A DNA stretch of 64,000 nt from Leucobacter sp. wl10 (GTDB lineage Bacteria > Actinomycetota > Actinomycetes > Actinomycetales > Microbacteriaceae): assembly GCF_003569785.1 (NCBI RefSeq), contig NZ_KZ984005.1, positions 1 to 64,000 on the forward strand, read 5' to 3'. Position numbers and translations under genes: made by a program. The notes under the pieces were generated by a model. It saw nothing but the letters and a program-made list of their open reading frames with translations, was not told the DNA's origin and searched no databases. Shown one piece after another: positions 1-7,015 of this stretch. The first letter of the stretch is position 1; each line of letters starts with the position of its first letter.

Positions 1-228
1 CGATCACCGATACACCACGTCCAAGGACTTGACCCGCACGGCGGGCAGATCATCCAGCGCGCCCAGAGCGACGGCAGCAACGACAGCCCCAACGAGGTGC
101 AACTGCTGCACTTCACCTCACGGGCTTCGCTCGACTCGTACTTGGCCGACTCGCGCAGGGCGCTATCGAGTCGGGAGCGAGATAGAGTAATCAAGCGAAC
201 GCAGGTGTTCCCCGTCCGCTCTCTCTAG
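1..228 (+). CDS. C-terminal part of a small dimeric alpha/beta-barrel-like protein (5' end outside window)
   Basis: Frame 1 is open from the first base to TAG at 226-228, giving 75 residues with no start in the window. The visible part contains a beta-strand-like stretch (LLHFTSRASLDSYLADSRR) followed by a charged helix and a short C-terminal strand ending in VFPV. This pattern resembles the C-terminal half of DUF1330 or antibiotic-monooxygenase-like ferredoxin-fold proteins, which are often single-domain and dimeric. That assignment rests on pattern only. The gene lies outside the tRNA-Phe island and could be chromosomal or part of older mobile debris. Downstream sequence to 680 looks rearranged. 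Confidence 0.4.
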   Translation, partial: RSPIHHVQGLDPHGGQIIQRAQSDGSNDSPNEVQLLHFTSRASLDSYLADSRRALSSRERDRVIKRTQVFPVRSL

Positions 229-566
229 CCCAGGGCCATTGATCTCCGTCATCGTTGCCGACGGGTTCCGGTCGCCCTGTCCCGAGAGCCCTGCCGTGCC
301 GCAACACGACAAGCTCGTAGAGGTCGCGTCCCTGCTTCATGTCGCCGAGCGGTTTCCAGACGTCGCGGTCACCGACCCTGCCGCCGCTTGGGAGCACGAT
401 CTTGTTGCCAGCGAGCGTGGTGACGCGCTCCATCGCGAACAGTCGCTTGTTGATCGCGGCCTCGATCTTCGCGGCTTGCGCGCGAGCCGCAGCTTTTCGC
501 TGGGCTTGAACGGGGAGCTGATCGAGCCACCCCGAAGAACCACGAGGAACGGCAGGTACCGATCGT
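191..566 (-). pseudogene. 3' remnant of an unidentified gene
   Basis: A minus-strand frame is open from about 566 down to TGA at 191-193. The inferred peptide has an Ala/Lys-rich helix (QRKAAARAQAAKIEAAINKR) followed by a more ordinary globular segment (MERVTTLAGNKIVLPSGG, then DVWKPLGDMKQGRDLYELVV). The composition looks like real protein rather than a shadow frame. There is no convincing start, and the upstream end runs into a fragment of a different gene on the opposite strand, so a deletion junction is likely near 530-560. The family is not recognised. The 3' end overlaps the end of the preceding plus-strand gene by about 40 bases. Confidence 0.25.
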
Positions 567-672
567 CAAGGCGCTGCTGCCGCATGTGCGCAAGGCCATG
601 AACGGCAAGGAGCCCTATCCGCTGTTCTCGGAGTCGCAGGGGCAGGATCGTCGCGAGTACCAGACGTTTTAG
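526..672 (+). pseudogene. Fragment of a tyrosine-type phage integrase catalytic domain
   Basis: A plus-strand frame ends at TAG 670-672 and reads TPKNHEERQVPIVKALL, then a helix, then GKEPYPLFSESQG. In tyrosine integrases, a segment of the form T-K-(N/T)-x-x-x-R-x-V-P-(V/I) followed by a helix and a short K-x-x-x-x-x-L-F strand lies between the first catalytic Arg box and the HxxR box. The match is to that middle section only, and neither catalytic box is present. The fragment stops eight bases before the left copy of the tRNA-Phe repeat. That fits the remains of an integration module. Whether it served this island or an older one is unknown. Confidence 0.4.
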
Positions 673-680
673 AAACCCTG

Positions 681-801
681 CCTGACCAGGCAAAACAGAG
701 GAACCCCCGCGATGTAGAAGCTACGCGGGGGTTCGGTAGCGGTGCAATCTCCGCTACGCGGCTCCGACCGGCATCGACCCGGTGACCTTTCGATTTTCAG
801 T
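681..801. repeat. Left attachment-site copy: tRNA-Phe 3' end plus terminator (attL-like)
   Basis: These 121 bases are roughly 90 percent identical, by eye, to 6697-6816 in the same orientation. The part from 760 to 801 repeats the 3' 42 bases of the intact tRNA-Phe with one mismatch (C for T at 778). The part from 701 to 734 repeats the GAACCCCCGCG...CGCGGGGGTTC terminator hairpin. Homology to the tRNA stops at 802, inside the anticodon arm. This is what integration by a tyrosine recombinase at a tRNA 3' end leaves behind. The left copy of the terminator has lost its clean T-tract, as expected for an unused copy. Confidence 0.85.
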
Positions 802-967
802 TTGACCAGGGGTTTTCCTGCACCTTAATATATAGACTGATCGGCAGAATCACGCGGTTCGGATCGGCGAGTGTCAGTTGGTTTCAGTTGCTTTTCGCGG
901 AAAGAATGGCCCAACGATGGCCCATGCACAGTAGCTTCCGGTTAATGCCCCTTCCCACGTATCTCAC
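802..967. other. Island left end, non-coding
   Basis: No gene is supported here. The segment is less GC-rich than its surroundings (it includes TTAATATATAGACTGATC) and lies between the left attachment repeat and the 3' end of the AIPR gene. It contains one copy of the AATGGCCCAAnnnTGGCCCA motif at 905-924, which recurs near the right end of the island. Confidence 0.5.
905..924. repeat. Copy 1 of a GGCCCA direct-repeat motif near the island end
   Basis: The sequence AATGGCCCAACGATGGCCCA occurs here, and AATGGCCCAAATTTGGCCCA occurs at 6569-6588 in the same orientation. They differ only in the central three bases. Each copy is itself a pair of TGGCCCA units about one helical turn apart. The two copies lie near opposite ends of the tRNA-Phe island, so arm-type binding sites for the lost integrase are a reasonable guess. 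No experimental basis is visible. Confidence 0.4.
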
Positions 968-2755
968 CTAACTCTTGTCCCGGGCTGGAAGGGAAGCAAT
1001 TCGTTGTGAGACCGTTTCAAATGGAGCTACATTCGCAGCCCTCGTGGCTTCAACCATGGAGGAGAAACTCTCAATAGCCTCTGCCACCTTGTCCTGCGAT
1101 TTGAGGCCTTGGTCTGTCGCAGAAGAGAGGTTCTTGGAGAATGCAATAAGAGTTTCGACTATCGGCTGCCAAATATTCTGCGCGTCTGCCGGAGAGAGAT
1201 TGTCGCTGAAGACCAATTGCATCCGGTCGGTCACTGGACGGTCCAGTATTGTCTCGATACATCCTCCAAGTGCCGCCAGAAAAATCATGTTCGAGCCCCG
1301 AGAACGGAAGAACTCCGCATGTCGCTTCTGAGCTTCTGTTCGGTCGCTCTCCGGGATCACCATAATCGACTGCTTGGCATCATCGATCGCTTTAAGCAGG
1401 CTAAACACGAGGACTATATGGCGAGCCGTAAGGGAATCACGGAATATGCTCGCGTAGACCGCGTCGTTGTCCCAGATCGCACGGGTCTCGTTATAAGCAA
1501 GGTTCGGTCGCCCATGGAAAGCAGCAAGCGCCTGGGCCACCGACGAGTCGGGTAGAAGACCCTTTACTCTCAGAATGGCGTCACTCGAGCCGCCACGCCG
1601 TCCACCTCGATACTCGGCTTCGGGAATCTGGCTGAACTCTGCCCGAAGACGCTCTTGAACCGGATCCTTGCTCCTGAAGTCGGTGGCCTCCACCTTGTTC
1701 TGAGTATTGTTGAAACGAATGATACTTTCTAGAACTTCGGGTTCTGTGCACTTGACAAAACGCGCCATCACTCGGGCATCAGAAAGTCGTGCCGCTTCAG
1801 TATCGGAGAGTTCACCTATGGCGCCAGTAGTCTGTCCGCCATTAATGATACCCAGACCCCGCACCGAGAGTTCCTGCTTGACCTGATCATAAGAGTAGGC
1901 GTTCACGAGAATAGTGATGCCGTTGTTGAAGATTGCGAAGTTCTCGGGTTGGGTCTTGGCGGTCTCCTTAATGCCAAAGTTGATGTTGCCCTGCTTCCTA
2001 GTCATTCCCAGGTAATCGCGAACGTTTGGAGACATCAAGTCAGTTCCGTGATTCTTCCACAAAGACCTTAGGTCTGCTGCGCTGAGAATCGTAGAAAACG
2101 CCGACCAACCTCGATCCTGAGTTTCAAATCCGCCCGGAACGGAAAAATCGAACTCACCATCAACAAGAATCGGAGCTTGCGTTCGGGCATAAGCGGACTC
2201 CAAACCTGCAAGACCATACTCGATGGCGGATACATCGACATCGACCTCTGGATACTCCCGCCGTATGAGAGCGTCAGCCGTCTTGGCAGCCTGATCTAGC
2301 TCCTGTTGCACATTTACCGACTCCGGGCGATTGTGCGAGTACCAGATTTCAAATTCTGCAACTGTTCCGGCTTCCAACGCGGCACGAACTTCTTCCGCTG
2401 CCCCACGCAGAACAGCAGGAACACCCTCGAGAGACCCAGAAATAAGCCAGCTGACAGCTGTATTCAGATCTGACGCCTTGTTCGCGGGCGCGTTAGGCTT
2501 GACCACCTCGGAAAAATAACCCTGAGCTACAACCACCTTTGTGCCGTCATTCACCACGGCAACGAGATCAGCTTTCTTATCGTTGCTATGGTCGGTAAGC
2601 GCATTGGCGGCAAACGCTTCAACGTCGTCAATCCCGAGACGTAACTGCGCCAGAAAAAGCAAAAGCGCATTGTCGCCAAATTTGCGAAGGTCATCTCTTC
2701 CTTCAAAGGCACTGAACCCAGGGCTTCCACTTTTCGGCAATGCTATTCCTCTCAC
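968..2755 (-). CDS. AIPR-family abortive-infection protein
   Basis: This 595-residue protein matches the AIPR family, linked to phage resistance by abortive infection. Supporting motifs are IFNNGITILV (about residue 275), GIINGGQTT (about 305), and an FNNTQN segment about 45 residues after it. The N-terminal part (DKKADLVAVVNDGTKVVVAQ) looks like the beta-strand core of a PD-(D/E)xK-type nuclease fold, with Gln-Gly-Tyr where many homologues have Q-x-K. The called start is GTG at 2755. A TTG at 2740 sits at a better distance from AGAGGA and is an equally likely start. Base composition is lower in GC than the chromosomal genes to the right, suggesting transfer. The gene is divergent from parDE and is cargo of the tRNA-Phe island. 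It probably acts alone in the cytoplasm on infection; the trigger is not evident. Confidence 0.85.
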   Translation of the reverse strand: MRGIALPKSGSPGFSAFEGRDDLRKFGDNALLLFLAQLRLGIDDVEAFAANALTDHSNDKKADLVAVVNDGTKVVVAQGYFSEVVKPNAPANKASDLNTAVSWLISGSLEGVPAVLRGAAEEVRAALEAGTVAEFEIWYSHNRPESVNVQQELDQAAKTADALIRREYPEVDVDVSAIEYGLAGLESAYARTQAPILVDGEFDFSVPGGFETQDRGWSAFSTILSAADLRSLWKNHGTDLMSPNVRDYLGMTRKQGNINFGIKETAKTQPENFAIFNNGITILVNAYSYDQVKQELSVRGLGIINGGQTTGAIGELSDTEAARLSDARVMARFVKCTEPEVLESIIRFNNTQNKVEATDFRSKDPVQERLRAEFSQIPEAEYRGGRRGGSSDAILRVKGLLPDSSVAQALAAFHGRPNLAYNETRAIWDNDAVYASIFRDSLTARHIVLVFSLLKAIDDAKQSIMVIPESDRTEAQKRHAEFFRSRGSNMIFLAALGGCIETILDRPVTDRMQLVFSDNLSPADAQNIWQPIVETLIAFSKNLSSATDQGLKSQDKVAEAIESFSSMVEATRAANVAPFETVSQRIASLPARDKS

Positions 2756-2815
2756 TCAACCTCAGGATAAGCCTCATCAGCCTCGGGGAAATTCATCACC
2801 AGGTATTGGGCGGAA

Positions 2816-2861
2816 GAGTATATTCGGGCTGGCTCAAGTTTAGTAGGATTGAGTCATACTC
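2816..2861. promoter_or_regulatory. Palindromic operator upstream of parDE
   Basis: Two nested inverted repeats lie 18 to 63 bases before the parD start. The outer arms are GAGTAT (2816-2821) and ATACTC (2856-2861). The inner arms are TGGCTCAA (2830-2837) and TTGAGTCA (2849-2856), with one mismatch. ParD antitoxins are ribbon-helix-helix proteins that bind such palindromes and repress their own operon, so this is the likely autoregulatory site. It also lies in the intergenic region of the divergent AIPR gene. Confidence 0.55.
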
Positions 2862-2878
2862 GAAAGCGAGGTTCGATC

Positions 2879-3163
2879 ATGCGCACCACGAAGCAACTCA
2901 GCATCACTCTCCCCAACAGCATGGCGGACGCTCTCAAGGAGCGCGTCGCCTCCGGTGCATACGCCAGCGAGAGCGAGGTCGTGCGCGATGGCTTGCGCGC
3001 ACTGTTCGCGCGCGACGAAGCAGTCGAGAACTGGCTGCGCACCGAGGTAGTCGCCTCCGTCGAAGAGCTGCGCGCCGATCCCTCGCGGGCCATCAGCTCA
3101 GAGGAGATGCGCGCCGAGCTCTCCCGCTGGCATGCCGAGCGCCTTGCAGACAGCTCCTCGTGA
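2879..3163 (+). CDS. parD: ParD-type ribbon-helix-helix antitoxin
   Basis: This 94-residue antitoxin neutralises the ParE toxin encoded next to it. The N-terminus (TTKQLSITLP) is the beta strand of a ribbon-helix-helix DNA-binding domain. It is followed by a helix with VASGAYASESEVVRDGLRAL, the hallmark of the ParD/CopG family. The C-terminal half is charged and helical, as expected for the toxin-wrapping segment. ATG 2879 was chosen over an upstream in-frame ATG at 2849 because the family starts immediately before the TxxxSITLP strand. The stop overlaps the toxin start (GTGA), giving translational coupling. A palindromic operator lies just upstream. The pair probably stabilises the island. 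Confidence 0.85.
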   Translation: MRTTKQLSITLPNSMADALKERVASGAYASESEVVRDGLRALFARDEAVENWLRTEVVASVEELRADPSRAISSEEMRAELSRWHAERLADSSS

Positions 3164-3471
3164 CGCATCAGGTCGTCTACTCACCGCGTGCCCATAGACA
3201 GTTACGCGCGATCTACGATTGGATCGCGGGTGAAGCTGGGCCGGAAATCGCACAGCGATTCGTGCTCTCGATCTATGACTACTGCGATGATCTAGCAGAC
3301 TTCCCCCTCCGGGGTCGTGCTCGGGATGGCCTAACGCCCGGGATGCGAGTGATCGGGTTCCGTCGGCGAGCGATGATCGCGTTCCTGGTCGCCAGCAATG
3401 AGGTCGAGATTCACGGCGTCTACTACGGTGGCAGCGACTACGAGGCTCTGATCCTCGACAGTCTCGACTGA
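3160..3471 (+). CDS. parE: ParE/RelE-superfamily toxin
   Basis: This 103-residue protein has the ParE/RelE fold pattern: an N-terminal strand (VVYSPRAHRQLRAIYDWIA), an amphipathic helix pair with FVLSIYDYCDDLADFP, the conserved FPLRGRARDGL loop, then strands MRVIGFRRRAMIAFLV and VEIHGVYYGG. ParE toxins inhibit DNA gyrase; RelE relatives cut mRNA on the ribosome. The YYGG ending and lack of obvious RelE catalytic residues favour ParE. The GTG start at 3160 overlaps the parD stop by four bases. No transcription terminator is obvious before the convergent relaxase-like remnant. Confidence 0.85.
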   Translation: MTHQVVYSPRAHRQLRAIYDWIAGEAGPEIAQRFVLSIYDYCDDLADFPLRGRARDGLTPGMRVIGFRRRAMIAFLVASNEVEIHGVYYGGSDYEALILDSLD

Positions 3472-3478
3472 GCACTGG

Positions 3479-3811
3479 TTACAGCCCGAGACCAGGATCA
3501 TCGCGTCGAGACTGCGTGCTCGAAGGTTCTCGGTTGATTGCCCCGCGCAACCGTCGTGCACGATCGGCGGCGAGCTGCCGCGCTTCTTCCGCCGCTGCAC
3601 GCTTCGCTTCAATCAGCACGGCGGCTTCCTCAGGCAGTAGGGCGCGCAGTTCCTCGGCTTCGCGCCGCGCCACCGTCGCCTGTGCGTGCGCGTTGCGGGC
3701 TTCGCGGTCGGGGCGGATGAACCGTGCTCGTACCGGGTCGCGGCGCACCCGTTCGGCTCCCAACTCTTGCGCGAGTAGCGAGAGGCGTTCGCGGTCGTGC
3801 CGATCCTTAAG
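3479..3811 (-). pseudogene. C-terminal remnant of a probable MobA/TraA-type relaxase, cut by the IS1249-like element
   Basis: An open minus-strand frame runs from the insertion-sequence boundary at 3811 to a stop at 3479. It encodes about 110 residues of highly charged coiled-coil sequence (KDRHDRERLSLLAQELGAER, then REAEELRALLPEEAA and IEAKRAAAEEARQLAADRAR). Actinobacterial MobA/MobL or TraA relaxases often end in tails like this, but no catalytic motif remains, so the assignment is tentative. The frame stays open up to the left inverted repeat of the IS1249-like element, so that insertion probably removed the 5' part. It is convergent with parE, ending eight bases away. Confidence 0.35.
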
Positions 3812-3874
3812 GGCCTATAGGACAAAACGTGTGGATGGAAACCTGATCTAGCCGCATAATCACGCGGCAAAACA

Positions 3875-5315
3875 GGCTCTTGTGACTGATCCGTGGGTCA
3901 CCGCCCTGGGAGCCGGGGCCGATGGCCGCCGAGCGTGAGCATCGCGAGACCGATCAACGCGTCGGTCGAGCGGAACCCGAACGCGATCCTCGTGAGGAGC
4001 CTGATCTTCGTGTTCACCGCCTCGATCCGCCCGTTCGAAAGGCGATGCTCGATCGAGGCGAGGATCCGGTCACGATGCTGCGTGATCGTGCGCTGCAACT
4101 TCACGAACACCGGGATGCGGCATCTCCGCGCCCACGCCACCCACCTATCAAGCGCCACTGCTGCCGATTCGTGGTCAAGCTTGAAGACCGTACGCAGCCC
4201 TTCCTTCAACAAGTAGGCCCGGTGCAGCCTCGGGTCGGTCTTCGCGATCCATGCCAGCTTCTCCGACTGCCGCCCGGTGAGGTCTTCCGGGTTCTTCCAG
4301 AGCGCGTACCTCGAGTCTTTTAACGCGCGAGCTTTGTCGCGCTCACCAGCTGACGTGTCATGCTTCGCGGGACGCCCCACCCCTCGTTTGGGGAGCTGCC
4401 GTGCGGCTTTCCTGGCATCGTTCCACGCCTCCCGCCGCACCTGATCGAGTGCGTCGGTCGCCCACTTCACGACATGGAACGGGTCAGCGCAGAGTACCGC
4501 CTGGGGGCAGCGCTCGGTCACGATGCTGCTGATCCATTCCGCCCCGTCCGCGGTGACATGCGTGATCTGCTGGCACCGGCCTGCTCCCGAGGCTTCGAGC
4601 TCGTCGAAGAACCGTCTCACGGTCTGCTTGTCACGGCCAGGCGCCGCCCACACCAGCCTCCCGGTGTCGTGGTCAACGACGACGGTGAGGTACTTCTGAC
4701 CTTTCCGATAGCTGATCTCGTCGATCCCGATCCGGGTCAACCCCGCAAAGAGGTCATGCTCGGCCTCGGTGTCAGCCCACACCCTGGTGATGATTGATCC
4801 GACAGTTCGCCACGCGATGCGCATCAACTCGGTCGCCGCGCTCTTCGATGTCACTGTCGCTAGCCACGCAGTCTGATCATCGAAGAACCTCGTGTGCCCA
4901 GCCCCATGACGGGCCCAGGGCACCTGCGCGACCGTCACTCCGTGGTCGGGGCAAACGACCCGGGGCGCGTCGGCCTCGAGATACGTCGGCACTGTTCCGA
5001 GATCGAGAGCTCTCCAGCGCCTGCGCCCCTCGCCCTGGTCGTAGCGGCCAGCGAGCCGACCGCATCTCCCGCAGCGGGGTTTCAGCCGCTTCGAGGGACG
5101 TACGTGAGTGGTCACGCAGCCGTCGTCTTCGTCGTATTCGATGGTTTCGATCACGGTCGTCTGCTCGACTCCGAGCACACGCCGCCATAGGGTGGTTTCT
5201 TGCACGCCGTTCTCTTGGTCTGGTTTTGGAGATTCAACACCTCAAAACCTAGGCCAGGAACGGCGTGTCCCGCTTCCCGCGCGCTTCACTCACCCACGGA
5301 TCAGTCACAAGAGCC
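3875..5315 (-). mobile_element. Complete ISL3-family insertion sequence nested in the IS1249-like element
   Basis: The 1441-bp element has perfect 24-bp terminal inverted repeats (GGCTCTTGTGACTGATCC, then GTGGGT, at 3875-3898 and 5292-5315). It is flanked by an exact 8-bp target duplication, GCAAAACA, at 3867-3874 and 5316-5323. An 8-bp duplication is typical of ISL3. The perfect ends and full-length transposase indicate a recent, potentially active insertion. It sits between the left inverted repeat and the transposase start of the IS1249-like host. Confidence 0.95.
3898..5205 (-). CDS. ISL3-family transposase
   Basis: This 435-residue DDE transposase catalyses movement of the ISL3 element that encloses it. 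The N-terminal zinc-binding region shows CGRCGRLAG and a later VVCPDHG. An HTH-like section follows, and then the catalytic core: Asp in GIDEISYRKGQ (about residue 160), Asp in ADPFHVVKWA (about 240), and Glu in LSNGRIEAVNTKIR near residue 395. The length equals that of typical ISL3 transposases, and there is no frameshift. The start at 5205 lies 110 bases inside the right end. It is transcribed opposite to the transposase of the host element. Confidence 0.93.
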   Translation of the reverse strand: MQETTLWRRVLGVEQTTVIETIEYDEDDGCVTTHVRPSKRLKPRCGRCGRLAGRYDQGEGRRRWRALDLGTVPTYLEADAPRVVCPDHGVTVAQVPWARHGAGHTRFFDDQTAWLATVTSKSAATELMRIAWRTVGSIITRVWADTEAEHDLFAGLTRIGIDEISYRKGQKYLTVVVDHDTGRLVWAAPGRDKQTVRRFFDELEASGAGRCQQITHVTADGAEWISSIVTERCPQAVLCADPFHVVKWATDALDQVRREAWNDARKAARQLPKRGVGRPAKHDTSAGERDKARALKDSRYALWKNPEDLTGRQSEKLAWIAKTDPRLHRAYLLKEGLRTVFKLDHESAAVALDRWVAWARRCRIPVFVKLQRTITQHRDRILASIEHRLSNGRIEAVNTKIRLLTRIAFGFRSTDALIGLAMLTLGGHRPRLPGR

Positions 5316-5352
5316 GCAAAACAGGGATAGTTATGCTCCGGCACCCTTAACT

Positions 5353-6513
5353 GTGCCGAACACCCTGAACACGACCTTCTGTCTGGTATGCGATACGAAG
5401 CTCGTGAAGAACGGCAGAACCGCGGCAGGGAGTCAACGCTGGAAATGCCCCGATTGCGGGGCCTCGTCCACCCGTCAGCGCGGCGATGTCACACGCAGAG
5501 CCCAGCTCACACGGTTCCTCGACTGGATCACTGGCAAAGCCGCGCAACATGACCCGGGCGGCGCGAGCGCCGCCCGCCAGTTCCGCCGCAAGACCGCCTG
5601 GTGCTGGGAACTCCGCCCACACCTCCCGATCACCGGAGCCGTGTATGACGTGCTCCAGATCGATGGCTTCAATCTCCGTACTGGCTGGTGCGTGCTAACG
5701 GCCAGATACCGAGGAACTGTGATCGCCGCGCAATGGTGTTCACGCGAGGGATACGCCGCATGGAGCGCGCTCATGAAGCGACTTCCCGCCCCTCAGGTCG
5801 TGGTGTGCGACGGCGGCCCCGGCATGCATGCTGCGTTGAAAGAGCAGTGGCCAAATGCCCGCATCCAACGGTGTCTGGTGCACCTGCAACGCAACGTCCG
5901 CAGATATGTCACTACTCGGTCGAAAACGGCTGCAGGGAAGGCGTTATGGGGCCTCGCCTTGAAACTCACCAAGGTCAAGACCATCGCTGATGCGGAAAAG
6001 TGGACGAGTTTGCTGCTCGCGTGGGAGGGCGAGTTTCTCCACCTCACAAAGGAGCGCAGCTACCGGAAAGACACTCTCGAGGTGCCCTCGTGGGCGAAGC
6101 CCGGGCAGACGTGGTGGTACACCCATCAGCGGCTCCGCTCAGGGCATCAGGTGCTGCGTCGAGTGATCCGCGCCGGTCATCTCTTCACCTTCCTCGACCC
6201 CGAGCTGACACATCTGCATGTGCCCTCGACGACGAACGGGATCGAGGGCGGCACGAACTCACAGATGCGGCTCCAGCTGCTCCATCACCGGAGCATGCCA
6301 GAAGAACATCAACGCCGAGCGATCGAGTGGTGGCTCTACCTCCATTCCGAACAACCCGACCCAATGCGAGTACTCACCCAGCACGAAAGCCGGCCCCGTC
6401 GAGCGCCTCGTCCGCGACTGAGCGAGCCAGATCCCGGACCCGTGCTCTACGACACCGGCCTCGACGCTACCGAAGGGCTCCGGCTACGCCAAGGGTGGGC
6501 TGGCCGGGGATGA
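5353..6513 (+). CDS. IS1249-like (IS256 family) transposase
   Basis: This 386-residue transposase has an N-terminal zinc ribbon (CLVCDTKLVKNG, then RWKCPDCGASS) typical of the IS1249 branch. It also has an IS256-type DDE core: Asp in VLQIDGFNLR, Asp in VVVCDGGPGMHAAL followed by the RCLVHLQRNV signature, and Glu in TNGIEGGTNSQMR. The GTG at 5353 is the first reasonable in-frame start after the ISL3 target duplication; the frame opens further only into ISL3 sequence. The reading frame is intact, but the ISL3 insertion begins about 30 bases upstream and has separated it from its own left end and probably its promoter. Confidence 0.85.
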   Translation: MPNTLNTTFCLVCDTKLVKNGRTAAGSQRWKCPDCGASSTRQRGDVTRRAQLTRFLDWITGKAAQHDPGGASAARQFRRKTAWCWELRPHLPITGAVYDVLQIDGFNLRTGWCVLTARYRGTVIAAQWCSREGYAAWSALMKRLPAPQVVVCDGGPGMHAALKEQWPNARIQRCLVHLQRNVRRYVTTRSKTAAGKALWGLALKLTKVKTIADAEKWTSLLLAWEGEFLHLTKERSYRKDTLEVPSWAKPGQTWWYTHQRLRSGHQVLRRVIRAGHLFTFLDPELTHLHVPSTTNGIEGGTNSQMRLQLLHHRSMPEEHQRRAIEWWLYLHSEQPDPMRVLTQHESRPRRAPRPRLSEPDPGPVLYDTGLDATEGLRLRQGWAGRG

Positions 6514-6551
6514 CACGCCCAACGCTATCCACACGTTTTGTCCTATAGGCC

Positions 6552-6696
6552 GCAACTCCGGCCGCCGCAATGGCCCAAATTTGGCCCAAGGTCATCGCGG
6601 ACTCGGTTTGTGAGCCTCAACAGCACCTTGGTTTCGACCCTTCGACAAGCTCATGGCACCGAACCTCAACCGGCAACGCGGCGCTCAGAACCACCG
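6552..6696. other. Island right end, no gene supported
   Basis: This stretch lies between the IS1249-like right end and the right attachment repeat. It holds the second AATGGCCCAAnnnTGGCCCA motif at 6569-6588. A plus-strand frame is open from the insertion-sequence boundary to TGA at 6699-6701, so it could be the 3' end of a gene cut by the insertion. An integrase ending beside its attachment site would fit this position, but no recognisable integrase motif is visible. Confidence 0.35.
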
Positions 6697-6816
6697 CCTG
6701 ACCAGGGAAAATAAAGAACCCCCGCGATGTAGAAGCTACGCGGGGGTTCAGTAGCGGTGTAATAGCCGCTACGTGGCTCCGACCGGCATCGATCCGGTGA
6801 CCTTTCGATTTTCAGT
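6697..6816. repeat. Right attachment-site copy overlapping intact tRNA-Phe (attR-like)
   Basis: This is the partner of 681-801. It includes the tRNA-Phe terminator (6715-6748) and the 3' part of tRNA-Phe up to 6816, inside the anticodon arm. Because the tRNA is on the minus strand, the island lies on its 3' side and supplied the present 3' end of the tRNA. One substitution in the T-arm region (position 6793 versus 778) separates the two tRNA parts. Confidence 0.85.
6715..6748 (-). terminator. Rho-independent terminator of tRNA-Phe
   Basis: On the minus strand, GAACCCCCGCG pairs with CGCGGGGGTTC around a loop that can form a further TAG/CTA pair. It is followed by TTTATTTT, a clear U-tract. 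It lies 26 bases after the tRNA-Phe 3' end. Confidence 0.8.
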
Positions 6817-6846
6817 CGAACGCTCTACCAACTGAGCTACAGAGCC
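6774..6846 (-). tRNA. tRNA-Phe (GAA)
   Basis: A 73-nt cloverleaf on the minus strand. The acceptor strands are GGCTCTG and CGGAGCC with discriminator A, the D-arm is GCTCAGTTGGTAGAGC, the anticodon loop contains CTGAAAA (anticodon GAA), and the T-loop contains the TCGATGC variant. No CCA is encoded. Its 3' 42 bases are duplicated at 760-801, marking it as the integration site of the island. Confidence 0.95.
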
Positions 6847-6877
6847 GGGCACTCACCATACGGCGACCGCCAGAGAC

Positions 6878-6906
6878 GAAGAAACCCTTCCAGGGAAGGG
6901 TTCTTC
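6878..6906 (-). terminator. Hairpin between tRNA-Asp and tRNA-Phe
   Basis: AACCCTTCC (6883-6891) pairs with GGAAGGGTT (6894-6902), extended by flanking GAAG/CTTC. Reading on the minus strand it lies seven bases after tRNA-Asp, and a TTTCTTC tract follows. It may separate the Glu-Asp transcript from tRNA-Phe. Confidence 0.5.
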
Positions 6907-6912
6907 ATCTGG

Positions 6913-6986
6913 CGACCCTGACGGGACTTGAACCCGCGACCTCCGCCGTGACAGGGCGGCGCGCTAACCAACTGCGCCACAGGGCC
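6913..6986 (-). tRNA. tRNA-Asp (GTC)
   Basis: A 74-nt cloverleaf. The acceptor is GGCCCTG with CAGGGTC and discriminator G, the D-arm is GCGCAGTTGGTTAGCGC, the anticodon loop is CTGTCAC (anticodon GTC), and the T-arm is CGGGTTCAAGTCCCG. It lies about 30 bases after tRNA-Glu on the same strand and is probably cotranscribed with it. Confidence 0.95.
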
Positions 6987-7015
6987 ATGGTGTATTCAAT
7001 TGTATTCGGTGTCAG

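Larger units (their letters stand above)
3812..6551 (+). mobile_element. IS1249-like element (IS256 family), interrupted by an ISL3-family element
   Basis: The left end (from 3812) and right end (to 6551) carry a 25-bp perfect inverted repeat beginning GGCCTATAGGACAAAACG and continuing TGTGGAT inward. Removing the nested ISL3 element and one target copy leaves about 1.29 kb, a normal size for this group. The transposase at 5353-6513 is complete. No direct repeat flanks the outer ends (TCCTTAAG on the left, GCAACTCC on the right). The two flanks were therefore probably not adjacent before insertion, which fits a deletion or recombination next to the element. Confidence 0.85.

Noticed and set aside
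3804-6559. Target duplication for the outer IS1249-like element
   Set aside because: The flanking 8-mers (TCCTTAAG and GCAACTCC) do not match, so none is claimed.
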